Shown here piece after piece: positions 1 to 8,617 of a stretch of DNA of 64,000 bases. The stretch comes from CAYTMY01 sp964618075. GTDB taxonomy: Bacteria > Bacillota > Clostridia > Eubacteriales > Anaerofustaceae. Every line of letters starts with the position of its first letter. Position 1 is the first letter of the stretch. The notes under the pieces were generated by a model. It had not been told where the DNA came from, searched no databases, and saw only the letters and a list, made by a program, of their open reading frames with translations. Made by a program: the position numbers and the translations under genes. The stretch is from positions 1-64,000 of the forward strand of contig CAZTZO010000007.1 of the NCBI GenBank assembly GCA_964618075.1, written 5' to 3'.

Positions 1-54
1 CCCCCGACACTTCGGGTATGAACCGAATGCTCTAGCCAACTGAGCTACCCCGCC
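1..54 (-). tRNA. tRNA-Met (CAT), 5' part only
   Basis: Read on the minus strand from position 54, the sequence gives acceptor strand GGCGGGG, a D arm (GCTC...GAGC), an anticodon stem TTCGG/CCGAA around loop TTCATAC, and the start of the variable loop and T stem (GGGGG). The anticodon CAT lies at 18-20, so this is a methionine-type tRNA. The T loop and acceptor 3' strand lie beyond the window edge. Elongator or initiator type cannot be decided safely from this part. Confidence 0.93.
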
Positions 55-248
55 ATATAAAGTTGCTTGATTATTTTATACTACACAGCAAATAAAGTCA
101 AGCAATAAAAGGAAGAAAATACAGCGCTTGTTTGGTGATTGGGATTTTTAAAAAATAAGAATAATAATTTAACTCGGAATGAAAATATTAAGTATAAACA
201 TTATGTTGATAATAGTATTATCCTTACTAATGCAATACAATACTTAAC

Positions 249-1334
249 TTAGCACTTTATTCGGTCAAGTAGTTTTCTGCTTATAGTGTGACATGGTTTT
301 TCAATAATAACACATGAAAGTATCGCCAATAAAGCTGTTAGGACAGCAGTAATCAATGTATAAACGGAAGAATTGATTGGAATAGCAAAATGTTGAGCTA
401 ACCACACACATACTTCTTGCACAAAAAAACCATATAAATACAAACCGTAAGATATCTCATATTTTCTACCGATGCGCCCAAGAAAGTCGCTACTGGTAAA
501 TGCCAATTAAAGAATGAAATATGGCAAAATAAAATACAACAAAATGTGCATAACGATATAGTTAAATGAAAAACAACTAAGTAGAAAACCTAATACCACT
601 GAAACAGGCAGACTAAGATAATTTTCTATTTTAATCATTGCTAACGAGCTACCAATGAAATAAAAAGGAACAATGTGTAGCGCTTGTATCCAATCTGTAC
701 CATAAAAAACCAGTCTATTCAATGGATATAATTGGGTCATAACGATATCTCCTACACAGACTAAAACAGTAATTGCAATAAATACCCCCACTGATTTTTT
801 AGAACGACTTCTTATACGACAGATGTTTATTAATATAGGTAATAAAATATACATCAACACCTCAACTGGCAATGTCCACAATGATCCATTGATGACATTC
901 GGATAGGGTGTGCTTGCAAAGCATCCCGGGAGTTGGTACCTAACGTACAACACGAGATTTTCTAAATATTTCAATGCACCCGAAGAGAAATACTCTTTGA
1001 AAGAAAGCTGCGTGATAAGTGGTCCCACTATAAATGTTGCCAAAATAACAAATACTGCCAATGGAGGCCATATACGAAAGAAACGTTTAATAGCATAACG
1101 GTATGGATTGGAATCTAACAACCAACTCTGAGTAATCAAATAACCGCCCAGAATAAAAAATATATATACTCCAATTGCTTGAATACCATGCTCCCATAAC
1201 TTTGGTGCGGTAGTACCTGCAATATATGACATATGACCTGCTATAACCATAAAAGCAGCTACCAAACGAATAGAAGAAATATTATTGTTTCTGTTTGTAG
1301 AATTGCTTAATTCCTTAACATTAATCTCATTCAT
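249..1334 (-). pseudogene. Acyltransferase family 3 (OafA-like) membrane protein, interrupted by an in-frame TAA
   Basis: Family 3 acyltransferases are multi-pass membrane proteins that transfer acyl groups, often acetyl, to surface sugars. The first 275 codons give the N-terminal part: residues around ISSIRLVAAFMVIAGH carry the typical R/H motif, and FFILGGYLIT and a run of hydrophobic helices follow. A TAA at 507-509 stops this frame. The same frame continues for 85 codons (SYGLYLYGFFVQ...EKP), which is the family's usual C-terminal end. Replacing TAA by a sense codon such as TAT would restore one protein of about 361 residues. The ATG at 1334 overlaps the stop of the upstream glycosyltransferase by four bases (ATGA), so it was the last gene of the glycan operon. 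It is probably inactive, though a truncated protein could still be made. Confidence 0.85.
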
Positions 1335-2449
1335 TTAGAAAACCATCTATAAATTGTTCTGCAGATAATATAGAGAAATGAATGGTTCTGTAATGTACGC
1401 TTAAAAATCTCTATTAACATATCCCGTCGTCCAAAATAACTCAAGTTCACTTCTTTTTCGATACAATCGGTGTGAGTAGCATATATTTGTAATTTATCTT
1501 TTTCAAGTAATATTGGGACGTCTACAAATTTATCAGTAATGATCTCATAATTTGCTCTCCATTCTGCTTGGCTATGTACTGTTAAAGACGATTCAGCGTT
1601 AATCCATAAACGATAAATGCATGTCCCAATGGTAATATCTTCAACTCCGCACATAAATGCTACTCGCATAAGATAGTCCCAGTCTTCCGTGGTAGTTAAT
1701 TTTTCATCAAATAAGAATCCGTACTTAATAAAAGCTTCTGACGGAAACGCTAAACCAATAAGAGGACATTTATTTAAGGATAATTGAGATGCAATATCAA
1801 ATGGAGCGCAGAACAAGTCTTCAGGGCGTTCCTCGGCACGTAATGCTGTTTCATTAGTATGAGGATTAATTATTTGACTCCATTTTTGTGAAAATGCAAA
1901 TGCGTGCAATACTTTACCCATTGAATCATGTGCTTTGTTTCTAAAAGCTTCTATCCAATTCCCAAAAACGAGATCATCATCATCCAATATTATTACATAT
2001 TTACCACGTGCATGTGCAAAACCAAAATTCAGCGGCGTAGTTCGCGTTCCGTGGTCTAATAAATAAAAACGAATTTTAGAACGAAAATCATTCGGTTGTT
2101 CATCTATTATTTGATCTACTAATTTCTTTTGTTCCGATTGTAGTATATGACCAATCAATATTACTTCAAAATCTTGGCATGTCTGAGCGTAAAGGCATAA
2201 CAACGTTTCACGTAATGATTCCGGGCGACGCCCTTGTGTACGTGTTATTATTGTGGCAAACGGTCGTTTGTCTGTAGATAGTTCCTCTTCTACAATGGGT
2301 TGATATTCCATTTTTAAAGGATTTTTTTGATTTGATTCCAATGTATTCGCAAGCCAAAGTAAATACTTACCAGAACATGTATTTCTATTTAAATAATTTG
2401 ACAATGTATGTAATTCTGTTATAGCTGAAACCATTGACTGATCTTTCAT
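1331..2449 (-). CDS. Glycosyltransferase family 2
   Basis: Likely adds a sugar from a nucleotide-sugar donor to a cell-surface glycan in the cytoplasm. About 60 residues precede a GT-A fold that begins near residue 64 (FATIITRTQGR). A GKYVIILDDDD stretch at about 149-159 supplies the DXD metal/donor site, and ETTEDWDYLMR-like acidic residues follow further on. I place the start at the ATG at 2449 because GGAG lies 8 bases upstream; a longer reading from 2521 would overlap the preceding gene. The product is 372 residues. The 22-base gap to the upstream glycosyltransferase and the ATGA overlap with the downstream acyltransferase show an operon. Donor and acceptor cannot be told from the sequence. 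Confidence 0.85.
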   Translation of the reverse strand: MKDQSMVSAITELHTLSNYLNRNTCSGKYLLWLANTLESNQKNPLKMEYQPIVEEELSTDKRPFATIITRTQGRRPESLRETLLCLYAQTCQDFEVILIGHILQSEQKKLVDQIIDEQPNDFRSKIRFYLLDHGTRTTPLNFGFAHARGKYVIILDDDDLVFGNWIEAFRNKAHDSMGKVLHAFAFSQKWSQIINPHTNETALRAEERPEDLFCAPFDIASQLSLNKCPLIGLAFPSEAFIKYGFLFDEKLTTTEDWDYLMRVAFMCGVEDITIGTCIYRLWINAESSLTVHSQAEWRANYEIITDKFVDVPILLEKDKLQIYATHTDCIEKEVNLSYFGRRDMLIEIFKRTLQNHSFLYIICRTIYRWFSK

Positions 2450-2471
2450 GTTTATGCTCCTATCATCCTTC

Positions 2472-3398
2472 TTATAAAACAAAACGATTTTCTGTGTAAT
2501 AATTACCCACAAATCTAGCAACCTTATGTGTAGGATCTATCGGTTCTGGTAATATTCCCTCATATTTACGACGAATGAATTCTTGCGCAGCTCGTCTTTC
2601 GTATGCGATAGATTTGTCGCTTTTATAGCAGTTGAGGAGCATATTGACACGTTCTGGATTCGACCACTTATATGCCAACATCAAACTAGCTAAAGCAGAA
2701 TAGTATATCTCTGACTCACTTGGTTGCCATGAGCCATCCACTCCCAATGTTTTATCATGGAAAACCGGTGCAAACGGCTGATAAAATATTTTATAACCTA
2801 ACAATCTCATCCGCCATGAAAAATCAAGATCATCACAATAAAGGAAAAACGTTTGTGCATCAAAACCATTAAGTCGATTAAATATATCTCTCCTGATAAC
2901 TGCGCATGCAGTTGTAGCCCATTCTGTTTCAAAAGATTTTTTATCATATTCTTTTTGATGTTCGATGGGTGTTTGACGTGCCTCTACCATTCCAATCAGT
3001 TTATTCATTTTAAATGGTAATAATGCATAATAAAAATAGTGTGGTGAAAGTATGATATCCGGATTTAAAATTAACATATAGGGGAAATCTGTTTCGTTTG
3101 CAATTAAATTATTACCTTTTGCCGAACCGGTATTCGTATTAAAATAATGATATTTTAACTCTATACGCTCGTGCAGTTTCCCACGAAGCTCTGCCAATTC
3201 AACCTCACTGAAAGTTGCTTTTTTGCTTGCATCGCCGTAGACGACAACCAAACGAAGAAACTGTCCATATTCATTTTCTGCAACCCGTACTGCATTTGAT
3301 ATCGATTCAAGTGAACGTACCAAGCTACTTTTCTCATTATTAAAAATGACTGACTGTATTTGTATATTCACATCATAACTTTTTCTTTCTTGTTCCAT
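2472..3398 (-). CDS. Glycosyltransferase family 2, rhamnosyltransferase-like
   Basis: A 308-residue GT-A protein resembling the WbbL/RfbF group that adds rhamnose or similar deoxysugars to O-antigen or capsule-like polymers. Visible signatures are NTGSAKGNN near residues 89-97 (the donor-binding NxGxxxGxN pattern), LNPD at 111-114 in place of a classical DXD, and the acidic segment DDLDFSWR at 189-196, where the family carries its catalytic ExDxxxR motif. No membrane segments are seen, so it should work at the inner face of the membrane. It lies between the methyltransferase and the second glycosyltransferase on the same strand. Sugar specificity is inferred only from family resemblance. Confidence 0.83.
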   Translation of the reverse strand: MEQERKSYDVNIQIQSVIFNNEKSSLVRSLESISNAVRVAENEYGQFLRLVVVYGDASKKATFSEVELAELRGKLHERIELKYHYFNTNTGSAKGNNLIANETDFPYMLILNPDIILSPHYFYYALLPFKMNKLIGMVEARQTPIEHQKEYDKKSFETEWATTACAVIRRDIFNRLNGFDAQTFFLYCDDLDFSWRMRLLGYKIFYQPFAPVFHDKTLGVDGSWQPSESEIYYSALASLMLAYKWSNPERVNMLLNCYKSDKSIAYERRAAQEFIRRKYEGILPEPIDPTHKVARFVGNYYTENRFVL

Positions 3399-3451
3399 AA
3401 AACCTTTTCCTTTTGCATATTTTTTTATTTTATATATTTAAAACGACATTT

Positions 3452-4396
3452 TTATATATGCTGATCAGACAGCTTATTTTCAAGTTTCGTTATATAGGCA
3501 TGTGCTTCGCTGCGTTCTCTTTCAAGCTTTTCTATATAGGCATGTGCTTCACTGCGTTCTTTTTCAAGCTTTTCTATATAGGCATGTGCTTCGCTGCGTT
3601 CTCTTTCAAGCTTTACTATATAGGATTGTGCTACATTATTATTTTTTTCTAAATTATGTATATATTTATCAACAGATTGCAGATATATGTCGCTAGAAGA
3701 AGCTCGTTTATCTTTCCTCTTGGATTGTATTTGACGTGCAGTAAACACAAACTGATATATTTCCCCTCGCTTGCGCTGTTGTAAGTATTGCAATACGTAT
3801 GAAGGAATCTGGTGAGTATTTGGATTCTGTTCAGTCTCACCCGTTTTAAAAAATATTTCTTCCTCATTAAAGACTTCATATCCGGCATTTTTAATCGTTG
3901 CTATGATATTGTTCCATGCAAAAAAATGTAAATGTGTATCATCCAGCAAACCTAGCTGTGTATATCGCCAATCATCTGATATAAGATTTATTATGACATC
4001 ATTATGAGCTACATTTGGAACAACAATAAATAACAAACCGTCTTGTTTAAGATGTGTTCGAATACGTATGAGAGTTTCTAAAGGGTTTCTGATATGTTCT
4101 AGAACATTAGCCACTAACACGCAATCAAACTGTTTCCCCCTATAATAATTGCACCATTCGTCTGTTTCTATATCACAGCATATTCCATCATTTGCATATG
4201 GTATTGCATACTCATAAGCTTCACGATCAATCTCAATAACAGATACAGAACATTCATTGTACTCTTTTAGAGCACGAGTCATATAACCTGTTGCACATCC
4301 AAATTCAAGCACTGATGCTCCATGTGGTATACGCCTAAGAATAATGCCATTGCATGAATTATCATCTGGCTTTATGTCGCTAAAATCGTATTTCAT
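3452..4396 (-). CDS. Class I SAM-dependent methyltransferase with C-terminal repeat coiled coil
   Basis: The first 200 or so residues form a Rossmann methyltransferase of the Methyltransf_23/UbiG type: motif I VLEFGCATGY at 29-38, an acidic residue after strand 2 (IEIDRE), and the DCVLVANVLEHI segment typical of small-molecule and glycan methyltransferases. From about residue 235 the protein turns into a charged, heptad-like tail built from a 14-residue repeat of the type KLERERSEAHAYIE, encoded by a 42-base tandem repeat. Such tails in polymer-modifying methyltransferases can act as spacers or oligomerisation rods (inference). The start at 4396 is preceded by GGAG at a spacing of 9; an in-frame ATG 13 codons upstream lacks a ribosome site. 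The gene heads the glycan operon, so the target is probably a sugar of the surface polymer. Confidence 0.85.
   Translation of the reverse strand: MKYDFSDIKPDDNSCNGIILRRIPHGASVLEFGCATGYMTRALKEYNECSVSVIEIDREAYEYAIPYANDGICCDIETDEWCNYYRGKQFDCVLVANVLEHIRNPLETLIRIRTHLKQDGLLFIVVPNVAHNDVIINLISDDWRYTQLGLLDDTHLHFFAWNNIIATIKNAGYEVFNEEEIFFKTGETEQNPNTHQIPSYVLQYLQQRKRGEIYQFVFTARQIQSKRKDKRASSSDIYLQSVDKYIHNLEKNNNVAQSYIVKLERERSEAHAYIEKLEKERSEAHAYIEKLERERSEAHAYITKLENKLSDQHI
3481..3633 (-). repeat. 42-bp tandem repeat inside the methyltransferase gene
   Basis: Copies begin at 3481, 3523, 3565 and 3607: three complete units and a partial fourth, differing by only a few bases. The period is divisible by three, so gain or loss of a unit would lengthen or shorten the coiled-coil tail by 14 residues without breaking the frame. 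Confidence 0.93.
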
Positions 4397-4628
4397 TCTT
4401 ACTTTCTCCGCTTTATAGCAAATTCTATACTTCATCTCAATCGTTTATCAATTAGTATTAATTAGCCTACTCAATTAATAAAGTCAATTATTTACTACAA
4501 ATAAAACAGCATAACTTTTAAATCGCCACCAAATTTTGTGATAAGATAATTATATTTCCATCACTCCAATATTGGCTATTGAAAACACACCACAATTATT
4601 GTTTCAATATTGCCTAAAGCTATTTTCC

Positions 4629-5504
4629 TTATGTGGATTTTATATTTTCTATCAATTTATCATTTTGTTGCTCAATCCATTCTCCCATTAGACTAATTAT
4701 ATTAGTATTATCTCCCCAAACTTCCGTCGAGTCGTATGCTCTGTCCGGATAAGCGCCGTAATTAAGCTTTATATTTAAACCATGCTCTTTTATAAACGAC
4801 TCAACCTGTTCAGAAAGAGAAACGGGTCTTCCTGAGCATATGTTGATTATGCCGGTTATTTTTTGTTGGCTTGAGATGACAACTATCTGTCTTGCAAGCT
4901 CTTGAACCGTAATGAAATCATATTTTTTATTTCTGCCTGTAAAGGGAAATTCGCTCTGTCCCTCCTCTGCCGCACGAAGGATCTTCGAAAATATTGAATT
5001 GGCATATGCGTCATCACCGTATATATAGTAAGCTCTCAGCCAATAAAGATTAAAGTTAAGCTCATTCGACAACAAAAGCATCGATTCTCTAAGTGCATTT
5101 TTTGATATTCCATACAGGGATAACGGATCACAGGGAGTATTCTCGTCAATCGCGCCTTCCCAATATCCGACCTCATGCATTGTCCCCATCACAGCAATAT
5201 TTTTACATCCGCCGACTGCCATGTCACACAGGAACTCATAATGCTTTGAAAGATACAGCATATGTTCACTGGAATTATGGATGAATCCATTTTTCCACTC
5301 CAAATGAATCAGCAAATCGGGAGAGCCGAATTCAAAAAAAGTATTTTTATCGCCATTAAATATATCCTCGTTAATAAAATAAGCACGTTTGTCAACGCCG
5401 TTGTTTTTCAAATCAACCGCTATAACCTCATGACCATTGTTCAATAATTCCGTTACTACATATCTTCCTATATATCCCGAAGCTCCCGTTACAAGCACTT
5501 TCAT
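4629..5504 (-). CDS. NAD-dependent epimerase/dehydratase (extended SDR)
   Basis: A 291-residue extended short-chain dehydrogenase/reductase of the type that makes or remodels nucleotide sugars. The NAD-binding loop is GASGYIG (7-13). Asp31 after strand 2 favours NAD(H). The catalytic tyrosine and lysine fit YGISK at 131-135, and GTMHE near 107-111 supplies the Ser/Thr position. The C-terminal half carries the usual substrate-binding part. It lies 230 bases upstream of the methyltransferase gene on the same strand, so it probably provides an activated sugar to the two glycosyltransferases. The exact reaction (4-epimerase, 4-reductase or dehydratase) is not resolved. Confidence 0.85.
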   Translation of the reverse strand: MKVLVTGASGYIGRYVVTELLNNGHEVIAVDLKNNGVDKRAYFINEDIFNGDKNTFFEFGSPDLLIHLEWKNGFIHNSSEHMLYLSKHYEFLCDMAVGGCKNIAVMGTMHEVGYWEGAIDENTPCDPLSLYGISKNALRESMLLLSNELNFNLYWLRAYYIYGDDAYANSIFSKILRAAEEGQSEFPFTGRNKKYDFITVQELARQIVVISSQQKITGIINICSGRPVSLSEQVESFIKEHGLNIKLNYGAYPDRAYDSTEVWGDNTNIISLMGEWIEQQNDKLIENIKST

Positions 5505-5721
5505 TGTTTATTCCCTTATCCTGTCTTATTTCTCTTTAAAATATTGTCTTAATGTTTAGCTCAACTACACCGCATTGCCTGCTGCGGTATTTATAAGCCA
5601 TATGCTTTGCTCTTTTTTTATGGTGTTTAATAAAAATACCAAGCTTTAATTGCCCCAAAAAAATAGCGGCTGCTAAAAGTCAATATTGCGCTCACTGCTG
5701 CTATAAGCTCTGCGCGTCATT

Positions 5722-5889
5722 TTATTTTTGTGCGGAATCTTTTTCTAAAGATCTCACGCCTGCAATAATAATATTACGTATCATTTCGGACCTGTTTTGG
5801 TCATAAAATATTTCTTTCTTTAATCTAGTCAATGTTTCTTCGATTTCCTTTGTGACCGTGAAAGTTATCTTAGTTAAGTTTTCAGCCAT
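5722..5889 (-). CDS. Small ribbon-helix-helix DNA-binding protein (55 aa)
   Basis: A short gene found by reading the minus strand from the ATG at 5889. It is preceded by AAAGGATG at a suitable distance and ends at TAA 5722-5724. The product begins MAENLTKITFTVTKEIEETL, with a short beta strand (KITFTVT) followed by two helices (EIEETLTRLKKEIF and RSEMIRNIIIAGVRSLEK), the layout of CopG/Arc/MetJ repressors. The polar strand residues would contact the DNA major groove. It faces another ribbon-helix-helix gene across a 160-base region full of TATGAAC repeats, so it probably represses itself and its neighbour. A link to a toxin or plasmid function is not visible. Confidence 0.72.
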   Translation of the reverse strand: MAENLTKITFTVTKEIEETLTRLKKEIFYDQNRSEMIRNIIIAGVRSLEKDSAQK

Positions 5890-6049
5890 TTTTTTTACAT
5901 CCTTTTATAATTTATATAGTATGAACTTCTGTTTTTATGAACTATTATTGTTTATTATAGTTCATAATGTATGAACCTGTCAATACATTTAAAAAAAGTC
6001 TTGACTTTGTCTGAACTTATACATAATATGAACTAAAGGAGGCAAATAA
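5890..6049. promoter_or_regulatory. Divergent promoter region with repeated TATGAACT operator-like sites
   Basis: Between the two ribbon-helix-helix genes the octamer TATGAACT or TATGAACC occurs at 5920-5927, 5936-5943, 5970-5977 and 6027-6034, and inverted (AGTTCATA) at 5959-5966. A weaker CTGAACT lies at 6011. A promoter for the rightward gene fits TTGACT at 6001-6006 and TAATAT at 6024-6029 with 17 bases between, and the last operator copy covers its -10. Arrays of short half-sites are typical of cooperative binding by ribbon-helix-helix dimers. Which of the two proteins binds is inference. Confidence 0.7.
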
Positions 6050-6238
6050 ATGCCCACACAAAAACCCCGTTATACAGTTATTGTTGATGAGCAGCTGCTT
6101 AAAGAAATTGATGATTTTCGTTTTGAAAACCGTTATCCGAGCCGTTCAGCTGCAACGTTGGATTTGATCAAGCTCGGTATGAAACAGCTTGAAGAAGAGA
6201 AGAAAATAAATAATAGGTCATCTAAGAAAAACAAATAA
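6050..6238 (+). CDS. Small ribbon-helix-helix DNA-binding protein (62 aa)
   Basis: A 62-residue CopG/Arc-type protein. A basic, proline-containing N-terminus leads into a strand YTVIVDEQ and two helices (LLKEIDDFRF and SRSAATLDLIKLGMKQLEE), followed by a lysine/asparagine-rich tail. Members act as dimers that insert a two-stranded ribbon into DNA. A strong AAAGGAGG ribosome site lies at 6035-6042, and the promoter region carries several TATGAAC sites. It is divergent from a second gene of the same fold at 5722-5889. No toxin gene follows; the next 337 bases hold no open frame of note. Confidence 0.83.
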   Translation: MPTQKPRYTVIVDEQLLKEIDDFRFENRYPSRSAATLDLIKLGMKQLEEEKKINNRSSKKNK

Positions 6239-6575
6239 CGTATATAAGCTTTTGTTTGCATATCTTGCTTCAATTATTAGATGTTTTGCACTAAACAAGG
6301 CTGTTTTATCATGCGCTTCGTTATGCTTTTCTTTATAAAAAAACATAACTCTAATTTGCTTTATGATTACATCAGGCTTTTTAAAAAACAAAATACTTAA
6401 TTGTTTACGTTTGTAATCAATGTAAAAAAGGCTGTTATTAGAGAAAAATATGCAGAAATAAAAAAAGACCGCGCTTATAAATTTGCTTAAACACGGTCGT
6501 TTGTTTTGTTGATTTGAATTTCAAATTAAAGACAAAAGTGCCTTAATATCCATAAAAATGATTTTTTATACTTTT
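6239..6575. other. Intergenic region between RHH gene and superoxide reductase gene
   Basis: AT-rich, with no reading frame carrying a ribosome site on either strand. The only clear structure is the shared terminator near its right end. Confidence 0.6.
6461..6510. terminator. Bidirectional terminator between RHH gene and superoxide reductase gene
   Basis: GACCGCGCTTA at 6467-6477 pairs, with G-U wobbles, with TAAACACGGTC at 6488-6498. A six-base A run lies on the left (a T run for the minus strand) and a T-rich stretch on the right. It serves the convergent ends of both flanking genes. Confidence 0.75.
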
Positions 6576-6953
6576 TTATAAGATGGTTTTCCAAAGACCG
6601 TGAAGGTTGCAGTAAGCATACACGGCTATGGGTTTATCGTCGATAAAAACAAATTGTGCATGAGGCTTATCCGTTGGCTTTAAAGCCTTTCTCTGTCCTC
6701 CGTGTTCTGTTTCTACGAATATCCACATAATAAAATGCTCATCACTCATCGGATGCTCGATGCTTCCGATATCAACAGTTAGCTTATCGCCGTCATAGCT
6801 TATAACAGGCAAATGCTTTTCTTTACTTGCGTCGGTAGTATTGGCTACCAGCGCCTTCATTTTTTCGCCGCAGCAAACCAAAGGTACTCCCGAAGAAGCC
6901 ACCATTCCTACAAGATTCTTGCAATGCTCACAAAGATAAAACTTCTCGCTCAT
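6576..6953 (-). CDS. dfx: Desulfoferrodoxin (superoxide reductase)
   Basis: Reduces superoxide to peroxide without making oxygen, a cytoplasmic defence in anaerobes. The N-terminal desulforedoxin domain shows the four iron-binding cysteines in YLCEHC and a VCCG pair around residue 29. The second, catalytic iron centre is seen in the EKH segment (SKEKHLPV), in the histidine of IEHPMSDEHFI, and in the late C-N-L-H sequence (AYCNLHGLW). The product is 125 residues, the normal length for two-iron members. The start at 6953 is chosen because AGGAGG lies six bases upstream; an ATG six codons earlier is not needed. It is a single gene between two terminators. Confidence 0.93.
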   Translation of the reverse strand: MSEKFYLCEHCKNLVGMVASSGVPLVCCGEKMKALVANTTDASKEKHLPVISYDGDKLTVDIGSIEHPMSDEHFIMWIFVETEHGGQRKALKPTDKPHAQFVFIDDKPIAVYAYCNLHGLWKTIL

Positions 6954-7003
6954 ATTTTCCTCCGTATACATTTATTACCTTGCTTTTTAATTAAGTGTAT
7001 TTA

Positions 7004-7037
7004 CAATAAAAAAACAAAGCATCGCAAACGCTTTGTT
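7004..7037 (-). terminator. Terminator downstream of argH
   Basis: The perfect 8-bp stem AACAAAGC (7013-7020) and GCTTTGTT (7030-7037) is followed on the minus strand by a run of T residues (7004-7012). It ends the argGH transcript and insulates dfx. Confidence 0.8.
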
Positions 7038-7218
7038 CTTTTTAAGCAGTAATAATACATACCTTACTTATACGCAGTCAAAATTACACTACAAAGCGCC
7101 GTTTAATTCATTTTACATCATTCAGATAAGACATTCCACTTATTTTTGAAAATAATTAATTAAAAACAGTTATCATGCTCTCTGCTTGTATTTGCGTATG
7201 TAAGAATAGCTAAGAATA

Positions 7219-8604
7219 TTACGCTTTATTTAACCCTGCAAGAAATCTGCGAGCTTCATCTATTTGTTTTTTGACGCTTTCAGGCGCAGGCCCACCCTCA
7301 ACGTTTCTTCTTTTAACACAGTTGAGTATATCAATGGCTTCATACACGTCGTCTTCAAATTTCTCGTTGAATTTTTTGTATTCACCAATCGACAGAGAAG
7401 ATAAGCTCTTTTTGTTTTTTACGCAGTAGGACACCAGCTCGCCGACAGTCCTGTAAGCGTCACGAAAGGCTTCTCCCTTTTCTACAAGATAATCCGCGCA
7501 ATCCGTAGCGTTCACAAAGCCGCTGTGAGTTGCATATTCCATATTCTCTTTATTGTAGCTTGCAGACTTTATCATAGGTATAAAAGCCGAAAGACACTTT
7601 TTTGCTGTTTCCAGAGAATCAAATATTGCTTCCTTGTCCTCCTGCATATCCTTGTTGTACGCAAGAGGCAAACCTTTCATAACCGTAAGCAAGCCCATAA
7701 GGTTGCCGTATACCCTGCCCGTTTTGGCACGTATCAGCTCAGATGCGTCGGGATTTTTCTTCTGCGGCATTATCGAAGAACCAGTACTGAAATCATCGCT
7801 CAGGGTTATAAAAGAAAACTCGCTTGATGACCACCACACTATTTCCTCGCAGAAGCGTGAGAGATGCTCCATTATCAGGGATAAATCAAAAGCAAGCTCC
7901 AATACAAAATCTCTGTCGCTCACTGCGTCCATGCTGTTCATGCTTATTTCGTTAAAGCCCAGTTCATCACACACGAAATGTCTGTCTATCGGATATGTCG
8001 TCGCAGCAAGCGCTCCCGAACCGAGAGGAAGCACCATGGTACGCTCACGGCACTGTGCAATTCTGTTTATATCTCGCATGAACATCTGCGCATAGGCCAT
8101 AAAATAATGCGCCAATGTGACCGGCTGAGCCCTTTGCAGGTGAGTGTAGCCCGGCATGACCGTATGTAAATGCTCCTGCGACATATCGCAAAGCACGCTT
8201 ACAAGAGATACCAGCTTCTCAGTAAGAAGAGTTTCTTCTTCGGACAAATACATTCGTATATCAAGGCACACCTGATCGTTTCTGCTGCGCGCGGTATGCA
8301 GTCTTTTACCCGCCTTACCTATCCTTTCGGTCAGTTTGGCTTCTATAAAGGAGTGTATATCCTCCGCATTATCGTCTATGGTTAAAGCTCCGCTTTTTAT
8401 TTGCTCGGAAATATTCTCAAGCTCATTTACGATAGCAAGACCATCCGAAGATGATATCACACCGGTTTTCGCCAGCATTTTTGCATGAGCGATGCTTCCT
8501 TTTATATCGCAAAACACCATTTTTTTGTCGTACGCTATTGAAGAATTTATTTCGCTGAGACGCTCGTTCGTATTGCCTGAAAGGCGTCCTGAATATATCT
8601 TCAT
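7219..8604 (-). CDS. argH: Argininosuccinate lyase
   Basis: Last step of arginine biosynthesis: splits argininosuccinate into arginine and fumarate in the cytoplasm. The 461-residue protein belongs to the fumarase/aspartase superfamily. The three conserved blocks are TARSRNDQV (105-112), GYTHLQRAQP (152-161) and the flexible signature loop GSSIMPQKKNPD (275-286), whose second serine is the catalytic acid-forming residue in the family. The length matches typical ArgH (about 460). It follows argG with only 13 bases between and should be co-transcribed with it. A terminator lies about 180 bases downstream. Confidence 0.97.
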   Translation of the reverse strand: MKIYSGRLSGNTNERLSEINSSIAYDKKMVFCDIKGSIAHAKMLAKTGVISSSDGLAIVNELENISEQIKSGALTIDDNAEDIHSFIEAKLTERIGKAGKRLHTARSRNDQVCLDIRMYLSEEETLLTEKLVSLVSVLCDMSQEHLHTVMPGYTHLQRAQPVTLAHYFMAYAQMFMRDINRIAQCRERTMVLPLGSGALAATTYPIDRHFVCDELGFNEISMNSMDAVSDRDFVLELAFDLSLIMEHLSRFCEEIVWWSSSEFSFITLSDDFSTGSSIMPQKKNPDASELIRAKTGRVYGNLMGLLTVMKGLPLAYNKDMQEDKEAIFDSLETAKKCLSAFIPMIKSASYNKENMEYATHSGFVNATDCADYLVEKGEAFRDAYRTVGELVSYCVKNKKSLSSLSIGEYKKFNEKFEDDVYEAIDILNCVKRRNVEGGPAPESVKKQIDEARRFLAGLNKA

Positions 8605-8617
8605 TTAAAACAGCCTC

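Noticed and set aside
3481..3633. Possible CRISPR array
   Set aside because: Units are contiguous without spacers and keep the reading frame; this is a coding tandem repeat.
3413..3652. Plus-strand open frame with repeated FYIGMCF(T/A)AF units
   Set aside because: It is the mirror image of the 42-bp repeat of the minus-strand methyltransferase gene; no ribosome site.
1..5504. Genomic island integrated at the tRNA-Met gene
   Set aside because: The glycan cluster lies on the 5' side of the tRNA, whereas integration usually uses the 3' end; no att repeat or integrase is visible.
7525..8385. Several plus-strand frames over argH
   Set aside because: Out-of-frame shadows of a clear argininosuccinate lyase gene.
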